Origin: Bradyrhizobium macuxiense
Lineage (GTDB): Bacteria > Pseudomonadota > Alphaproteobacteria > Rhizobiales > Xanthobacteraceae
NCBI RefSeq assembly: GCF_007993935.1
Contig: NZ_VITY01000013.1
Span: 62,001 to 126,000 of the forward strand
Direction: 5' to 3'
Length of the DNA: 64,000 nucleotides
Below are positions 1 through 7,504 of the stretch, one piece after another. Below the pieces are notes generated by a model, which was not told the DNA's origin, searched no databases, and worked only from the letters and a program-made list of their open reading frames with translations. The position numbers and the translations under genes were made by a program. The stretch's first letter is position 1; every line of letters starts with the position of its first letter.

Positions 1-357
1 CTGCGGACGCTGGCGGACCGTCTGCGCGGCTCCAACGGTTTCGGTGCCTTCGTCTCCGACACGCTGATGAAGCTCGGCCTGCTCGGCACCATCATCGGCT
101 TCATCATCATGCTGGCGCCGATCGCCTCGCTCGATGCCGCCGACAAGGTCGCGATGAAATCGTCGATGGGCCTGATGAGCGACGGTATGGCGGTTGCGAT
201 GTACACGACGCTGGCCGGGCTGATCGGATCGATCCTGGTCCGGATCCAGTACTACATGCTGGATTCCGCGACCCAGCGGGTGTTCTCCGATGCCGTCGTG
301 CTGACCGAGACCCACGTCACGCCGGCCCTGGAGCGCCGCCTTGGTACGCCGTCATGA
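1..357 (+). CDS. MotA/TolQ/ExbB-type proton channel protein (5' partial)
   Basis: The reading frame is open from the first base, so the true start lies outside the window. The visible 118 residues hold the C-terminal channel part of the MotA/TolQ/ExbB superfamily: a helix beginning LGLLGTIIGFIIML, then a short loop (SLDAADKVAMKSS), then a second helix with the family-like stretch GMAVAMYTTLAGLIGSIL. In this family the protein forms the inner-membrane stator pore that couples proton flow to work in a partner. The stop codon overlaps the ATG of the next gene (ATGA), so the two are translationally coupled. The partner is not a recognisable ExbD, TolR or MotB, so the subfamily and the job are unknown. 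The family call is fairly sure; the function is not. Confidence 0.8.
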   Translation: MRTLADRLRGSNGFGAFVSDTLMKLGLLGTIIGFIIMLAPIASLDAADKVAMKSSMGLMSDGMAVAMYTTLAGLIGSILVRIQYYMLDSATQRVFSDAVVLTETHVTPALERRLGTPS

Positions 358-1043
358 TGGACGAGTTCGGCCTCTATCCGCGCGAGGAGCCGTTCGATCC
401 GCTCGGCGTCATGCTGTTCAAGGCGCTCCAGGTGATCGCCTTCCTGTTCTTCCTGGCGCTGCTTGCGGTGTCGCCGGACTCCAAGGACGGCAAGATCGAA
501 TCCAAGGCGGAGTTCATCATCACGATGGACTGGCCGGACAACCATCCCGACGATCTCGACCTGTTCGTGCAGGACCCCGCCGGCAATATCGCCTGGTACC
601 GGCATCGCGAGGCCGGCTTCCTGACGCTCGACCGCGACGATCGCGGCGGCGCCAACGACTTCATCGTGGTCAACGGCAAGAAGATCGCCTCGCCGATCCG
701 CGAGGAGATCGTCACCCTGCGCGGGGTCGTCGCCGGCGAATACACCGTCAACGTCTCGCATTTCCAGGCGACGACCGGCGAGCCGGTGCAGGCGAACGTC
801 AAGGTGCAGAAGCTCAATCCGACGGCGCAGGTGATCTTCGACGACAAGCTGACCGTCGATCACACCGGCGACGAGAAGACCGCCGTCAGGTTTCGTCTTG
901 ATGCCGAGGGCAAGGTGATCAACGTCGACCGGCGGCCGAAATCGCTGCTCGAGACCTTCCGCAGCAGCTGGCGCAACGGCGCCGACCTCGATCCGAACAC
1001 CGGCGCCCCGAGATCCGGCGTCAGGGTGCTCCGCAATGATTAG
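354..1043 (+). CDS. Membrane-anchored periplasmic protein, probable partner of the proton channel
   Basis: A 229-residue protein with a short cytoplasmic N-terminus, one transmembrane helix (about residues 17-40) and a periplasmic domain. An Asp (D15, in PFDPLG) sits at the edge of the helix, roughly where ExbD, TolR and MotB carry their proton-accepting Asp. The periplasmic part has DDLDLFVQDPAG followed by GEYTVNVSHF, a pattern resembling beta-sandwich DUF2135/YfaP-like domains (inference from pattern only). Its start overlaps the channel gene by four bases, and its end overlaps the next start by eight bases. The topology and coupling suggest it is the single-span partner of the channel. 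I do not recognise a named family. Confidence 0.75.
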   Translation: MMDEFGLYPREEPFDPLGVMLFKALQVIAFLFFLALLAVSPDSKDGKIESKAEFIITMDWPDNHPDDLDLFVQDPAGNIAWYRHREAGFLTLDRDDRGGANDFIVVNGKKIASPIREEIVTLRGVVAGEYTVNVSHFQATTGEPVQANVKVQKLNPTAQVIFDDKLTVDHTGDEKTAVRFRLDAEGKVINVDRRPKSLLETFRSSWRNGADLDPNTGAPRSGVRVLRND

Positions 1044-1644
1044 CTTGCAGTCAGTGATCCTCACCATTGCAGTCGCCTACGCAGTGATCGGTGCGCTGCT
1101 CTTGATCGTGCTGGTCTATGCGCGGCTGCACTGGTCGCTGAAGGCGGTCGTCATCGTCGTGACCAGCGCGTTCTATTTCGTCAGCTTCGGCGGCATGCGC
1201 GGCCTGCTCGGCTGGGCCTCCGCGGAGAAGCTGCCGGCCAACTTCAAGCTGCTGTCGACGCGGATCGTGGAGCCGCATTCGCTGGAGGGCGATCCGGGCT
1301 CGATCTATCTGTGGGTCGAGGAACTCGACGAGGACAACCGGCCGAGCGCCGTGCCGCGCGCCTTCCGCATTCCCTACAGCGACGCCTTGGCCGAGCAGAC
1401 CCACACCGCCGACAACGAGATCAAGGCCGGCCATCCGCAAGGCGGGCGGGCGGCGGATTTCGGCGGCGGCGACGGCACCATCATGGACTTCGTCAGGGAG
1501 TACATCACGCCGAAGACGATCGTGGAGACCACGGGCGGCGATTCCACGACGGGGACGTTCGTGGCCCCGCCGGCGGGCGCACAGGGATCGGTGTTCACGC
1601 CGCTGCCGCCGCCCCGGATGCCGCCCAAGGACGAGCAGCAATAG
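1036..1644 (+). CDS. Two-span membrane protein of unknown function in the proton-channel operon
   Basis: A 202-residue protein with two hydrophobic helices near the N-terminus (about residues 5-28 and 34-52), followed by a soluble region and a low-complexity Gly/Pro-rich C-terminus ending in FTPLPPPRMPPKDEQQ. The start overlaps the preceding stop by eight bases. It shows no motif that I recognise. Because all three genes overlap, it is probably a third subunit or an assembly factor of the same membrane complex. No obvious terminator follows it directly; the nearest hairpin is at 1802-1831. Confidence 0.7.
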   Translation: MISLQSVILTIAVAYAVIGALLLIVLVYARLHWSLKAVVIVVTSAFYFVSFGGMRGLLGWASAEKLPANFKLLSTRIVEPHSLEGDPGSIYLWVEELDEDNRPSAVPRAFRIPYSDALAEQTHTADNEIKAGHPQGGRAADFGGGDGTIMDFVREYITPKTIVETTGGDSTTGTFVAPPAGAQGSVFTPLPPPRMPPKDEQQ

Positions 1645-1801
1645 GACGAGGCGCACCGGCTGAGGATGGCATAAAAATAGGGATCGCCAATAATCGGTCA
1701 GCGGGGTGGACAGTAGTGATCCGGAATCCCGCCAACGGTCAGCTCGGTGTAATCTAATTCCTAACCGGGGCTAGATTTTATCCCGAAGCCATTTTCCCGG
1801 C

Positions 1802-1831
1802 AAAGGGGCCGCTGCGTGAAGCGGCCCCTTT
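1802..1831 (-). terminator. Rho-independent terminator hairpin
   Basis: A perfect 11-bp stem (AAAGGGGCCGC and its complement) with an 8-nt loop. The stem runs out into a short T tract on either strand. It lies 26 bp beyond the stop of the minus-strand 37-residue gene, which it most likely terminates. It may also stop leftover transcription from the plus-strand operon. Confidence 0.75.
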
Positions 1832-1856
1832 CGATTCCAGCGCCGCCAAAGCGATC

Positions 1857-1970
1857 TCACACCGACAGGAATGCGATCGCGACAACCATCAGCCACCCGA
1901 CAATGACGAGCGAGGCCACCGCGCCGGCGGTGATCTTGGCGATCTCCTTGAAAGTGATTGGGTGGTCCAT
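1857..1970 (-). CDS. 37-residue single-span membrane protein
   Basis: The short product starts MDHPITFKEIAKIT and is followed by a strongly hydrophobic helix (AGAVASLVIVGWLMVVAIAF). I chose this start over longer in-frame options because an AGGAGAGG ribosome site lies a few bases upstream, and because the residues added by a longer start are Arg/Gly/Pro-rich and not protein-like. A terminator hairpin follows the stop. Its function is unknown; it looks like one of the small inner-membrane proteins common in rhizobia. Confidence 0.6.
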   Translation of the reverse strand: MDHPITFKEIAKITAGAVASLVIVGWLMVVAIAFLSV

Positions 1971-2136
1971 GCAAACCTCTCCTGGCAAGCCTTTCTTGGG
2001 CTGGTCGGGCTGGCCGTATCGAGACATATGCACGCCCCGGCGGATCGCCCTGCCGCTCACGGAACGGTGTAGCCCCATGAGCCGGAACCCGACCGGCGGG
2101 CCCCGGCGGCCCGGCTATCATTTCACAAAATATTGT

Positions 2137-2160
2137 CTGACAGATATTGAAATCTGTCAG
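2137..2160. promoter_or_regulatory. Probable TetR operator (9-bp inverted repeat)
   Basis: CTGACAGAT, six bases, then ATCTGTCAG: a perfect 9-bp inverted repeat. It overlaps the predicted -35 box of the promoter reading toward the 44-codon ORF and the TetR gene. This is the usual position for an autorepressor site. The assignment to the TetR protein at 2403 is inferred from proximity. Confidence 0.6.
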
Positions 2161-2176
2161 CGAGATGGTGTATATA
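2147..2176 (+). promoter_or_regulatory. Predicted sigma-70 type promoter of the leader ORF-TetR unit
   Basis: TTGAAA at 2147-2152, an 18-bp spacer and TATATA at 2171-2176. The -35 box lies inside the inverted repeat at 2137-2160. The region is noticeably A/T-rich compared with its surroundings. The rest of 1971-2271 shows no gene. Confidence 0.5.
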
Positions 2177-2271
2177 CTAACCAGCCCAAGGGAGGAGGGC
2201 GCCCAGTGGCTGTTCCGGCGTTTTGGCCGGGGGAGCCGAACCTGATTTGATTACCTCGAAGGACTACCTCC

Positions 2272-2406
2272 ATGACGATAGAAATCTTCCAATTGACCGC
2301 CCAGATTCAACAGTGGCTCAACCTTCGCGTCGCCCGCCATTTGGCTGCCCAGGCTGCCAAGTTCACCCGCGGGCAGGACAGCGATAACCAGACGGTAAAC
2401 GCATGA
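2272..2406 (+). CDS. 44-residue leader protein translationally coupled to TetR
   Basis: A short ORF starting MTIEIFQLTAQIQQWLNL, predicted to form an amphipathic helix rich in Gln, Ala and Leu. It has a good ribosome site (GAAGGA, 8 bases before the ATG), and its stop overlaps the TetR ATG (ATGA). It may be a real small protein or a leader whose translation sets the TetR level. I know of no homologue. Confidence 0.5.
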   Translation: MTIEIFQLTAQIQQWLNLRVARHLAAQAAKFTRGQDSDNQTVNA

Positions 2407-2996
2407 ACGAGGCGGTGGTTTTGACACCCGAGCGGATCCTTGAGGCAACTGAGGATGTCTTGAGGCGCTTCGGGCTTTCCAAGGCCACCGTTGTCGACGT
2501 TGCCCGTGCGCTGGATGTCAGCCACGGCAGCGTCTACCGTCACTTCCCCAGCAAGGCCTCGCTGCGCGACGCGGTCGCCAAGCGCTGGCTCGACCGCGCC
2601 AACGAGCCGCTGTGCAAGATCGCAGCCGGCTCGGGCCCGGCGCCGGAACGGCTGGAGAAATGGCTGCGCACCGCCTTCTCGATCAAGCAGAAGAAGGTCT
2701 GCGACGATCCGGAGATGTTCGCGACCTACCTCGCGCTGGCGCAGGACGCGCGCGAGGTGGTGGAAGCCTACAAGGACAAGCAGGTCGATCTGATCGCGAA
2801 AATCCTGTCCGACGGCGTCGCGCAGGGTGTGTTCGAGATCGACAACGTCAAGGCGACCGCGCGCGCCGTGTTCGACGCGACCGTCCGCTACCATCACCCG
2901 GCGCATGCCGAGGAATGGGCCAAGCCGGAATGCCCGTCGCGGATCGACGCCCTGATCGCCCTGCTGCTGCGCGGCGTGCGGGTCTGCAAGCCTTAG
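2403..2996 (+). CDS. TetR/AcrR family transcriptional regulator
   Basis: A 197-residue protein. The N-terminal helix-turn-helix (about residues 8-55) shows the family pattern: RILEATEDVLRRFG, then KATVVDVARALDVSHGSVYRHFPSK. The all-helical C-terminal part would bind an unknown ligand and form the dimer. A perfect inverted repeat overlaps its promoter, which suggests autorepression. No divergent or downstream target gene is obvious, since the next 340 bp is repeat sequence. Confidence 0.9.
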   Translation: MNEAVVLTPERILEATEDVLRRFGLSKATVVDVARALDVSHGSVYRHFPSKASLRDAVAKRWLDRANEPLCKIAAGSGPAPERLEKWLRTAFSIKQKKVCDDPEMFATYLALAQDAREVVEAYKDKQVDLIAKILSDGVAQGVFEIDNVKATARAVFDATVRYHHPAHAEEWAKPECPSRIDALIALLLRGVRVCKP

Positions 2997-3031
2997 CCCG
3001 ACGTCTTTCTCTCCCTCAGCTGAGCAAGCGG

Positions 3032-3210
3032 CACCCCTCTCCCTAGCCCTCCGCCGCAAGGGGGGAGGGAACCCATTCGCTGGTGCCTCCCTTACATTCG
3101 TCGTTGATGTTCTGAGCCGCGATTTGTCGTGCCGAAGCTGCAACTCAGTGAGGCGAGCACGGCGGTCAGGCTCCCTCCCCCCTTGCGGAGGAGGGTTGGG
3201 GAGAGGGTGA
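3032..3210. repeat. Two-module CT-rich dispersed repeat
   Basis: This intergenic stretch (2997-3338, no gene) holds two modules. One begins CACCCCTCTCCC (3032-3098). The other begins GTGAGGCGAGCACGGCGGTC and ends GGGGAGAGGG (3149-3210). Both modules recur at 26871-27075 in swapped order. Each module can fold on itself (CTCCCTCCCC with GGAGGGTTGGGGAG). Confidence 0.75.
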
Positions 3211-3338
3211 GCCACGAGTTACGACGAGAGAGATTGCGCGCTCGCGCGCCAGATGGCTTTTCGTGTCTGCCTTCGGCCCGATTGCGAGCCCGGGGCCGCG
3301 TGTGCTTGATATCGGGCACGGATCAGTAGCGGACCACG

Positions 3339-4079
3339 ATGCGGCTTGCACTCTTTGCCGATATTCATGCCAACCGGCAGGCCTTCGCCGCCTGCCTGGA
3401 TGCCGCGCGTGCGCGTGGCGCCGAGCGGCTGATCTGCCTCGGCGACATCGTCGGCTACGGCGCCGATCCCGAATGGGCCGTCGACACCGTGATGGACCTG
3501 GTCGCCAACGGCGCGATCGCGGTGCGCGGCAACCATGACAATGCGATCGGGTCCCCGAGCGACAGCATGAACGCCGATGCGCAGGCCGCCATCGACTGGA
3601 CGCGCAGCCGGCTCAGCGCCGAACAGAAGACCTTCCTCGCGGGCCTGCCGATCCTGCGCGAGGAGGACAACCGTCTCTACGTGCATTCCGAGGCCTCGGA
3701 CCCGGCGAAGTGGCGCTATGTCCGCGACACGTCGGATGCCGCGCGCAGCATGATGGCCACCGAAGTGCAAATCACGTTCTGCGGCCACATCCATCGTCCA
3801 GGCCTCTACTCGATGTCCTCGACGGCGAAGATGACGAGCTTCGTCCCGACCGCCAGCGTCGCGGTGCAATTGCTGACCGGGCGGCGCTGGCTTGCGGTGC
3901 TCGGCTCGGTCGGCCAGCCGCGCGACGGCGATCCCGCGGCATCGTTTGCGATGTTCGACACGACAAGCCGCGAGATCACCTATCACCGCGTGCCCTACGA
4001 CGTCGCGACCGCCGCGGCGCGGATCAAGGCGGGCGGCCTGCCGCTCTGGCTCGCCGACCGCCTGCTGATCGGCAGGTGA
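3339..4079 (+). CDS. Calcineurin-like metallophosphoesterase
   Basis: 246 residues with the metallophosphoesterase metal motifs in order: FADIHAN (D-x-H, near residue 8), CLGDIVGYG (GD, near 35), RGNHDNA (GNHD, near 64) and CGHIHRPG (GHxH, near 150). It belongs to the YfcE/MJ0936-like single-domain group. Members hydrolyse phosphodiesters or phosphomonoesters; the substrate here is unknown. Its stop is immediately followed by the kinase gene, so the two probably form a kinase/phosphatase-type pair. Whether it dephosphorylates proteins is not shown by the sequence. Confidence 0.85.
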   Translation: MRLALFADIHANRQAFAACLDAARARGAERLICLGDIVGYGADPEWAVDTVMDLVANGAIAVRGNHDNAIGSPSDSMNADAQAAIDWTRSRLSAEQKTFLAGLPILREEDNRLYVHSEASDPAKWRYVRDTSDAARSMMATEVQITFCGHIHRPGLYSMSSTAKMTSFVPTASVAVQLLTGRRWLAVLGSVGQPRDGDPAASFAMFDTTSREITYHRVPYDVATAAARIKAGGLPLWLADRLLIGR

Positions 4080-4099
4080 CGCCGGTGGCGGCGCTGACG

Positions 4100-5554
4100 A
4101 TGCAGCTGGGCGCCGAGATCGATGGCTTCACCATCGGCGAGCTCGTGCACCGCGGCGGCATGGCGACGCTGTGGAGCGTCACCCACCCGGGCATCGACGT
4201 GCCGCTCTTGATGAAGGTGCCGCTCACCTCGGAGGGCGAGGATCCGGCCGCGATCGTCAGCTTCGAGATGGAGCAGATGATCCTGCCGCGGCTGTCGGGG
4301 CCGCATGTGCCGGCCTGTTTCGGCACCGGCGATTTCGAGCGCCAGGCCTATGTGGTGATGGAGCGCATCCCCGGCCAAACCCTCTACAAGCAGATCGACA
4401 ATCTGCCGTTGCCCTATGACGAGGTGAGGGTGATCGGCGGCAAGGTCGCCACCGCGCTCGCCAGCCTGCACCGGCAGAACGTCATCCATCACGACATCAA
4501 GCCGAGCAGCATCATGTTCCGCGAGCGCGGCGAAGCGGTGCTGATCGATTTCGGCCTCTCGCATCACCAGCATCTGCCCGATCTGCTGCAGGAGGAGTTT
4601 CGCCTGCCTTACGGCACCGCGCCCTACATGGCGCCGGAGCGCCTCAACGGCGTGCGCGACGATCCGCGCAGCGATCTGTTTTCGCTCGGCGTGCTGCTCT
4701 ATTTCTTCACCACCGGCGTCCGCCCGTTCGGCGAGACCGAGACTTTGCGCGGCATGCGCCGGCGGCTGTGGCGTGACCCGTATCCGCCGCGTCAGCTCAA
4801 GCCCGACTATCCGCCCTGGCTGCAGGAGATCGTGCTGCGATGTCTCGAGATCGACCCGGCGGCGCGCTATCCGACCGCGGCGCAGCTGGCGTTCGATCTC
4901 GGCCACCCCGAACAGGTCAAGCTGACGGCGCGGGCGCAGCGGCTGAACCGCGATCCGCTCGGCACGGTCTGGCGCCGCCGCTTCAATCTCGGTGCGGTGC
5001 CGCCGCAGCCGAAATCTGATGTCGCAGCCCAGCTCGCATCGAGCCCGATCGTTGCCGTTGCACTCGATCTCGGCGAGGGGGCCGAGGCGCTGAACGAGAC
5101 CATCCGCGCCACCGCCGAGCAGGTGCTATCGACCTCGCCATCGGCGCGGCTCGCTTGCGTGAACGTGCTGAAGCTCAATCTCCTGGCGATCGACCGCAGC
5201 CATGACGAGCAGGGTCAGAACAAGCATGTCGACCGCCTGGTGGCGCTGCAGCACTGGGCGCGGCCGTTCCGGCTCGAGGAGGGACGGCTGACCGTGCATG
5301 TCTTGGAGGCGATCGATCCGGCCGCGGCCATCCTGGAATTCGCCGCGGTCAATCTGGTCGACCACATCATCATCGGCGCGCGGCAGAATTCGATGCGGCG
5401 CGCGCTGCTCGGCAGCGTGTCCGCCAAGGTCGCAGCCGAAGCGCTGTGCACGGTGACCGTGGTGCGGCCGTCGCGGCTAGCGCCGCAAGCGGACGACGAT
5501 GAGGCGGCGGGCGAGGCGGCTAATGCCCCGGTCACGCCGCCTTCAGTGTTCTAG
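4100..5554 (+). CDS. Ser/Thr protein kinase fused to a universal stress protein (UspA) domain
   Basis: 484 residues. The N-terminal Hanks-type kinase domain (about 9-280) has the nucleotide loop HRGGMATLW, a catalytic loop written HHDIKPS (HHD in place of the usual HRD, near 130), DFG (near 150) and APE (near 177). The C-terminal UspA-type domain (about 316-470) has VDHIIIGARQNSMRRALLGS, close to the Usp ATP-binding pattern GxxG-9x-G(S/T). There is no transmembrane helix, so it is probably cytoplasmic. GTG codons at 4076 (overlapping the previous stop) and 4085 are alternative starts. It lies directly after a metallophosphoesterase. It likely phosphorylates proteins in response to stress or energy state (inference). 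Confidence 0.85.
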   Translation: MQLGAEIDGFTIGELVHRGGMATLWSVTHPGIDVPLLMKVPLTSEGEDPAAIVSFEMEQMILPRLSGPHVPACFGTGDFERQAYVVMERIPGQTLYKQIDNLPLPYDEVRVIGGKVATALASLHRQNVIHHDIKPSSIMFRERGEAVLIDFGLSHHQHLPDLLQEEFRLPYGTAPYMAPERLNGVRDDPRSDLFSLGVLLYFFTTGVRPFGETETLRGMRRRLWRDPYPPRQLKPDYPPWLQEIVLRCLEIDPAARYPTAAQLAFDLGHPEQVKLTARAQRLNRDPLGTVWRRRFNLGAVPPQPKSDVAAQLASSPIVAVALDLGEGAEALNETIRATAEQVLSTSPSARLACVNVLKLNLLAIDRSHDEQGQNKHVDRLVALQHWARPFRLEEGRLTVHVLEAIDPAAAILEFAAVNLVDHIIIGARQNSMRRALLGSVSAKVAAEALCTVTVVRPSRLAPQADDDEAAGEAANAPVTPPSVF

Positions 5555-5567
5555 TTCCGCCGCAGAA

Positions 5568-6269
5568 TCAGATCGCTTCGCCGCGCGCGTCGGCCGCGGC
5601 ATTGCGGATCGCGGCGACGTTGGTCTTGTAGGCCTCGAGCGTGCCGCCCTTGAACACCGCGGAGCCCGCGACGAAGGCATTGGCACCGGCGGCGGCGAGC
5701 TGGCCGGCGACGTCGGGCGCAACGCCGCCGTCGACCTCGATGTCGATCGGCCGGCCCGCGACCATCGCCCGGACGTCAGAGATCTTGCCGATCGCCGAGC
5801 GGATGAAGGCCTGGCCGCCGAAGCCGGGATTGACCGACATCACCAGCACGAGGTCGATCAGGTCGAGCACATATTCGATCACGCTCGCCGGCGTCGCCGG
5901 ATTGATCGAGACGCCGGCCTTCTTGCCGAGCGCGCGGATCGCCTGCAGCGAGCGATGCAAATGCGGGCCGGCCTCGGCATGCACCGTGATGTGGTCGCAG
6001 CCCGCCTTGGCGAACGCCTCCAGATAGGGGTCGCAGGGCGAGATCATCAGATGGGCGTCGAAGATCTTCTTGGTGTGCGGCCGCATCGCCTTGATGACGT
6101 CGGGGCCGTAGGAAATGTTTGGCACGAAGTGCCCGTCCATCACGTCGAGATGGATCCAGTCGGCGCCGGCCTGGTCGACGGCACGGACCTCTTCGCCGAG
6201 CTTTGAGAAATCCGACGCCAGGATCGACGGAGCGATGACGAGGGGACGCGGGGTGAATGACTGAGTCAT
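5568..6269 (-). CDS. rpe: Ribulose-phosphate 3-epimerase
   Basis: The 233-residue TIM-barrel enzyme interconverts ribulose 5-phosphate and xylulose 5-phosphate in the pentose phosphate and Calvin pathways. Family signatures are clear: APSILASDF at the start, HLDVMDGHFVPN (catalytic Asp and His metal ligands), VMSVNPGFGGQ (phosphate loop), and EVDGG with the second catalytic Asp. The length is normal. It is convergent with the kinase gene, 13 bp apart. No pathway partner lies beside it. Confidence 0.95.
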   Translation of the reverse strand: MTQSFTPRPLVIAPSILASDFSKLGEEVRAVDQAGADWIHLDVMDGHFVPNISYGPDVIKAMRPHTKKIFDAHLMISPCDPYLEAFAKAGCDHITVHAEAGPHLHRSLQAIRALGKKAGVSINPATPASVIEYVLDLIDLVLVMSVNPGFGGQAFIRSAIGKISDVRAMVAGRPIDIEVDGGVAPDVAGQLAAAGANAFVAGSAVFKGGTLEAYKTNVAAIRNAAADARGEAI

Positions 6270-6522
6270 GTCAGCAGTTCCGGAAGACTAGCAGGGGGCG
6301 ACGGGTGATCCCGCCTAACATGCGGACGCGTGGCGGGCAATGCGAGCGGACGGCGGCTGGAAGCCGGAAAATTCTGCCGCCGGCGGCAGGTCTTGCCGGG
6401 TGCGCGGAACCCGCGGCGATGCGCCAAGGCCTGGTTTTATTGAGTTTTTGCCATGGCACGCCGCTTGCTGCGCCTTTGGCAAGCGTTTGAGCCGCCGGGC
6501 GCGGCCTTGTTGGAGTATTGCC

Positions 6523-7371
6523 ATGTTATTTGCCATTGGCGCTGCGTCATCCGCCGTCGATCTTTTGAGCTCGCTGATGTCGTCGAAATCGACGACGCAG
6601 ACCGGCAGCTCCACCCAGGGAAGTCAGACCACCGGGCTGTTCGATCTTGCGACCACGACATCGACGTCGAGCAGCAGCAGCGCCGGTGCCGGGTCGGGCG
6701 CCAGCACCCCGCAGATTTCGCCGCAGACCATGAGCGCGCTGCTCGACGCGCAGAGCCAGACGACCGTTTCAACCAGCACGGCTTCAACCGGCACGACTTC
6801 AACCAGCACAACGCCGACCAGCAGGTCGGATGCGCTGAAGGACCTGTTTTCGCTGATCGACGCCGACGGCAATGGCCAGATCACCAAGACCGAATTCGAG
6901 AACGCGCTCGGCGCCGGCGGCACCAACGTCGCGCAGGCCGACGACGTGTTCTCCAAGCTCGACAAGAACGGCGACGGCAGCGTCAGCCTCGGCGAGATGT
7001 CGCAGGCCTTGCAGGGCCACAAGGGCGGCGGCCATCATCATCACCACATGGAGAGCGGCGCGACCGACGGATCCGGCTCCAGCAGCGGCTCGGGCGGATC
7101 GAGCTCCGATCCCCTGATGCAGGCGCTTGATGGCGCGACCTCGACCTCGGTGACCAACAGCGACGGCTCGACCACGACGACCACGACCTATGCCGACGGC
7201 TCCAAGGTGTCGATGACGACGCCGGCCACGGCCTCAGCCACCAGCAGCACGAATTCGTCCTCCGCCGGCAACAACGCCACCTCGTCCTACAATTTCATCG
7301 AGCAGCTGATCCAGCGCCAGTCGCAGGCGATCTCAGCGAAGGCCTCGTCGTCGCTGTCGGTCAGCGCCTAG
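6523..7371 (+). CDS. Ser/Thr-rich EF-hand calcium-binding protein with His run
   Basis: 282 residues. I chose this start because of a GGAG ribosome site seven bases upstream. Two EF-hand loops are plain: DADGNGQITKTE (about residue 113) and DKNGDGSVSLGE (about 147), so it should bind calcium. They are embedded in Ser/Thr/Gly-rich low-complexity sequence, and the second EF-hand is followed by GGGHHHHHMES, a possible metal-binding run. No classical signal peptide is visible, though the N-terminus (MLFAIGAASSAVDLL) is hydrophobic. Its composition resembles secreted or surface proteins. The role is unknown. Confidence 0.75.
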   Translation: MLFAIGAASSAVDLLSSLMSSKSTTQTGSSTQGSQTTGLFDLATTTSTSSSSSAGAGSGASTPQISPQTMSALLDAQSQTTVSTSTASTGTTSTSTTPTSRSDALKDLFSLIDADGNGQITKTEFENALGAGGTNVAQADDVFSKLDKNGDGSVSLGEMSQALQGHKGGGHHHHHMESGATDGSGSSSGSGGSSSDPLMQALDGATSTSVTNSDGSTTTTTTYADGSKVSMTTPATASATSSTNSSSAGNNATSSYNFIEQLIQRQSQAISAKASSSLSVSA

Positions 7372-7389
7372 GGCGGAACTACTGACGGC

Positions 7390-7473
7390 CGTCATTGCGA
7401 GGAGCGCAGCGACGAAGCAATCCATGTCTCGGCAAGCGGCGCGATGGATTGCTTCGCTTCGCTCGCAATGACG
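7390..7473. repeat. MITE-like palindromic repeat, family A copy 1
   Basis: The arms are CGTCATTGCGAGGAGCG and GCTCGCAATGACG, with inner inverted copies of GAAGCAATCCAT. The same element recurs at 8598-8685 and 63580-63661. It lies between the convergent EF-hand and peptidase genes. Confidence 0.85.
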
Positions 7474-7504
7474 ATGCTAGAGCTGCGGCCATAAAACTCA
7501 GCGC

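Noticed and set aside
3710..4099. An in-frame upstream extension of the kinase gene into the phosphoesterase gene
   Set aside because: The extra residues are Arg-rich frame-shadow sequence; the kinase fold begins just after ATG 4100.
6523..7371. Suspicion that the Ser/Thr-rich stretches come from a frameshift
   Set aside because: The frame stays open with two intact EF-hands in the same frame and normal third-position G/C, so the low complexity is genuine.
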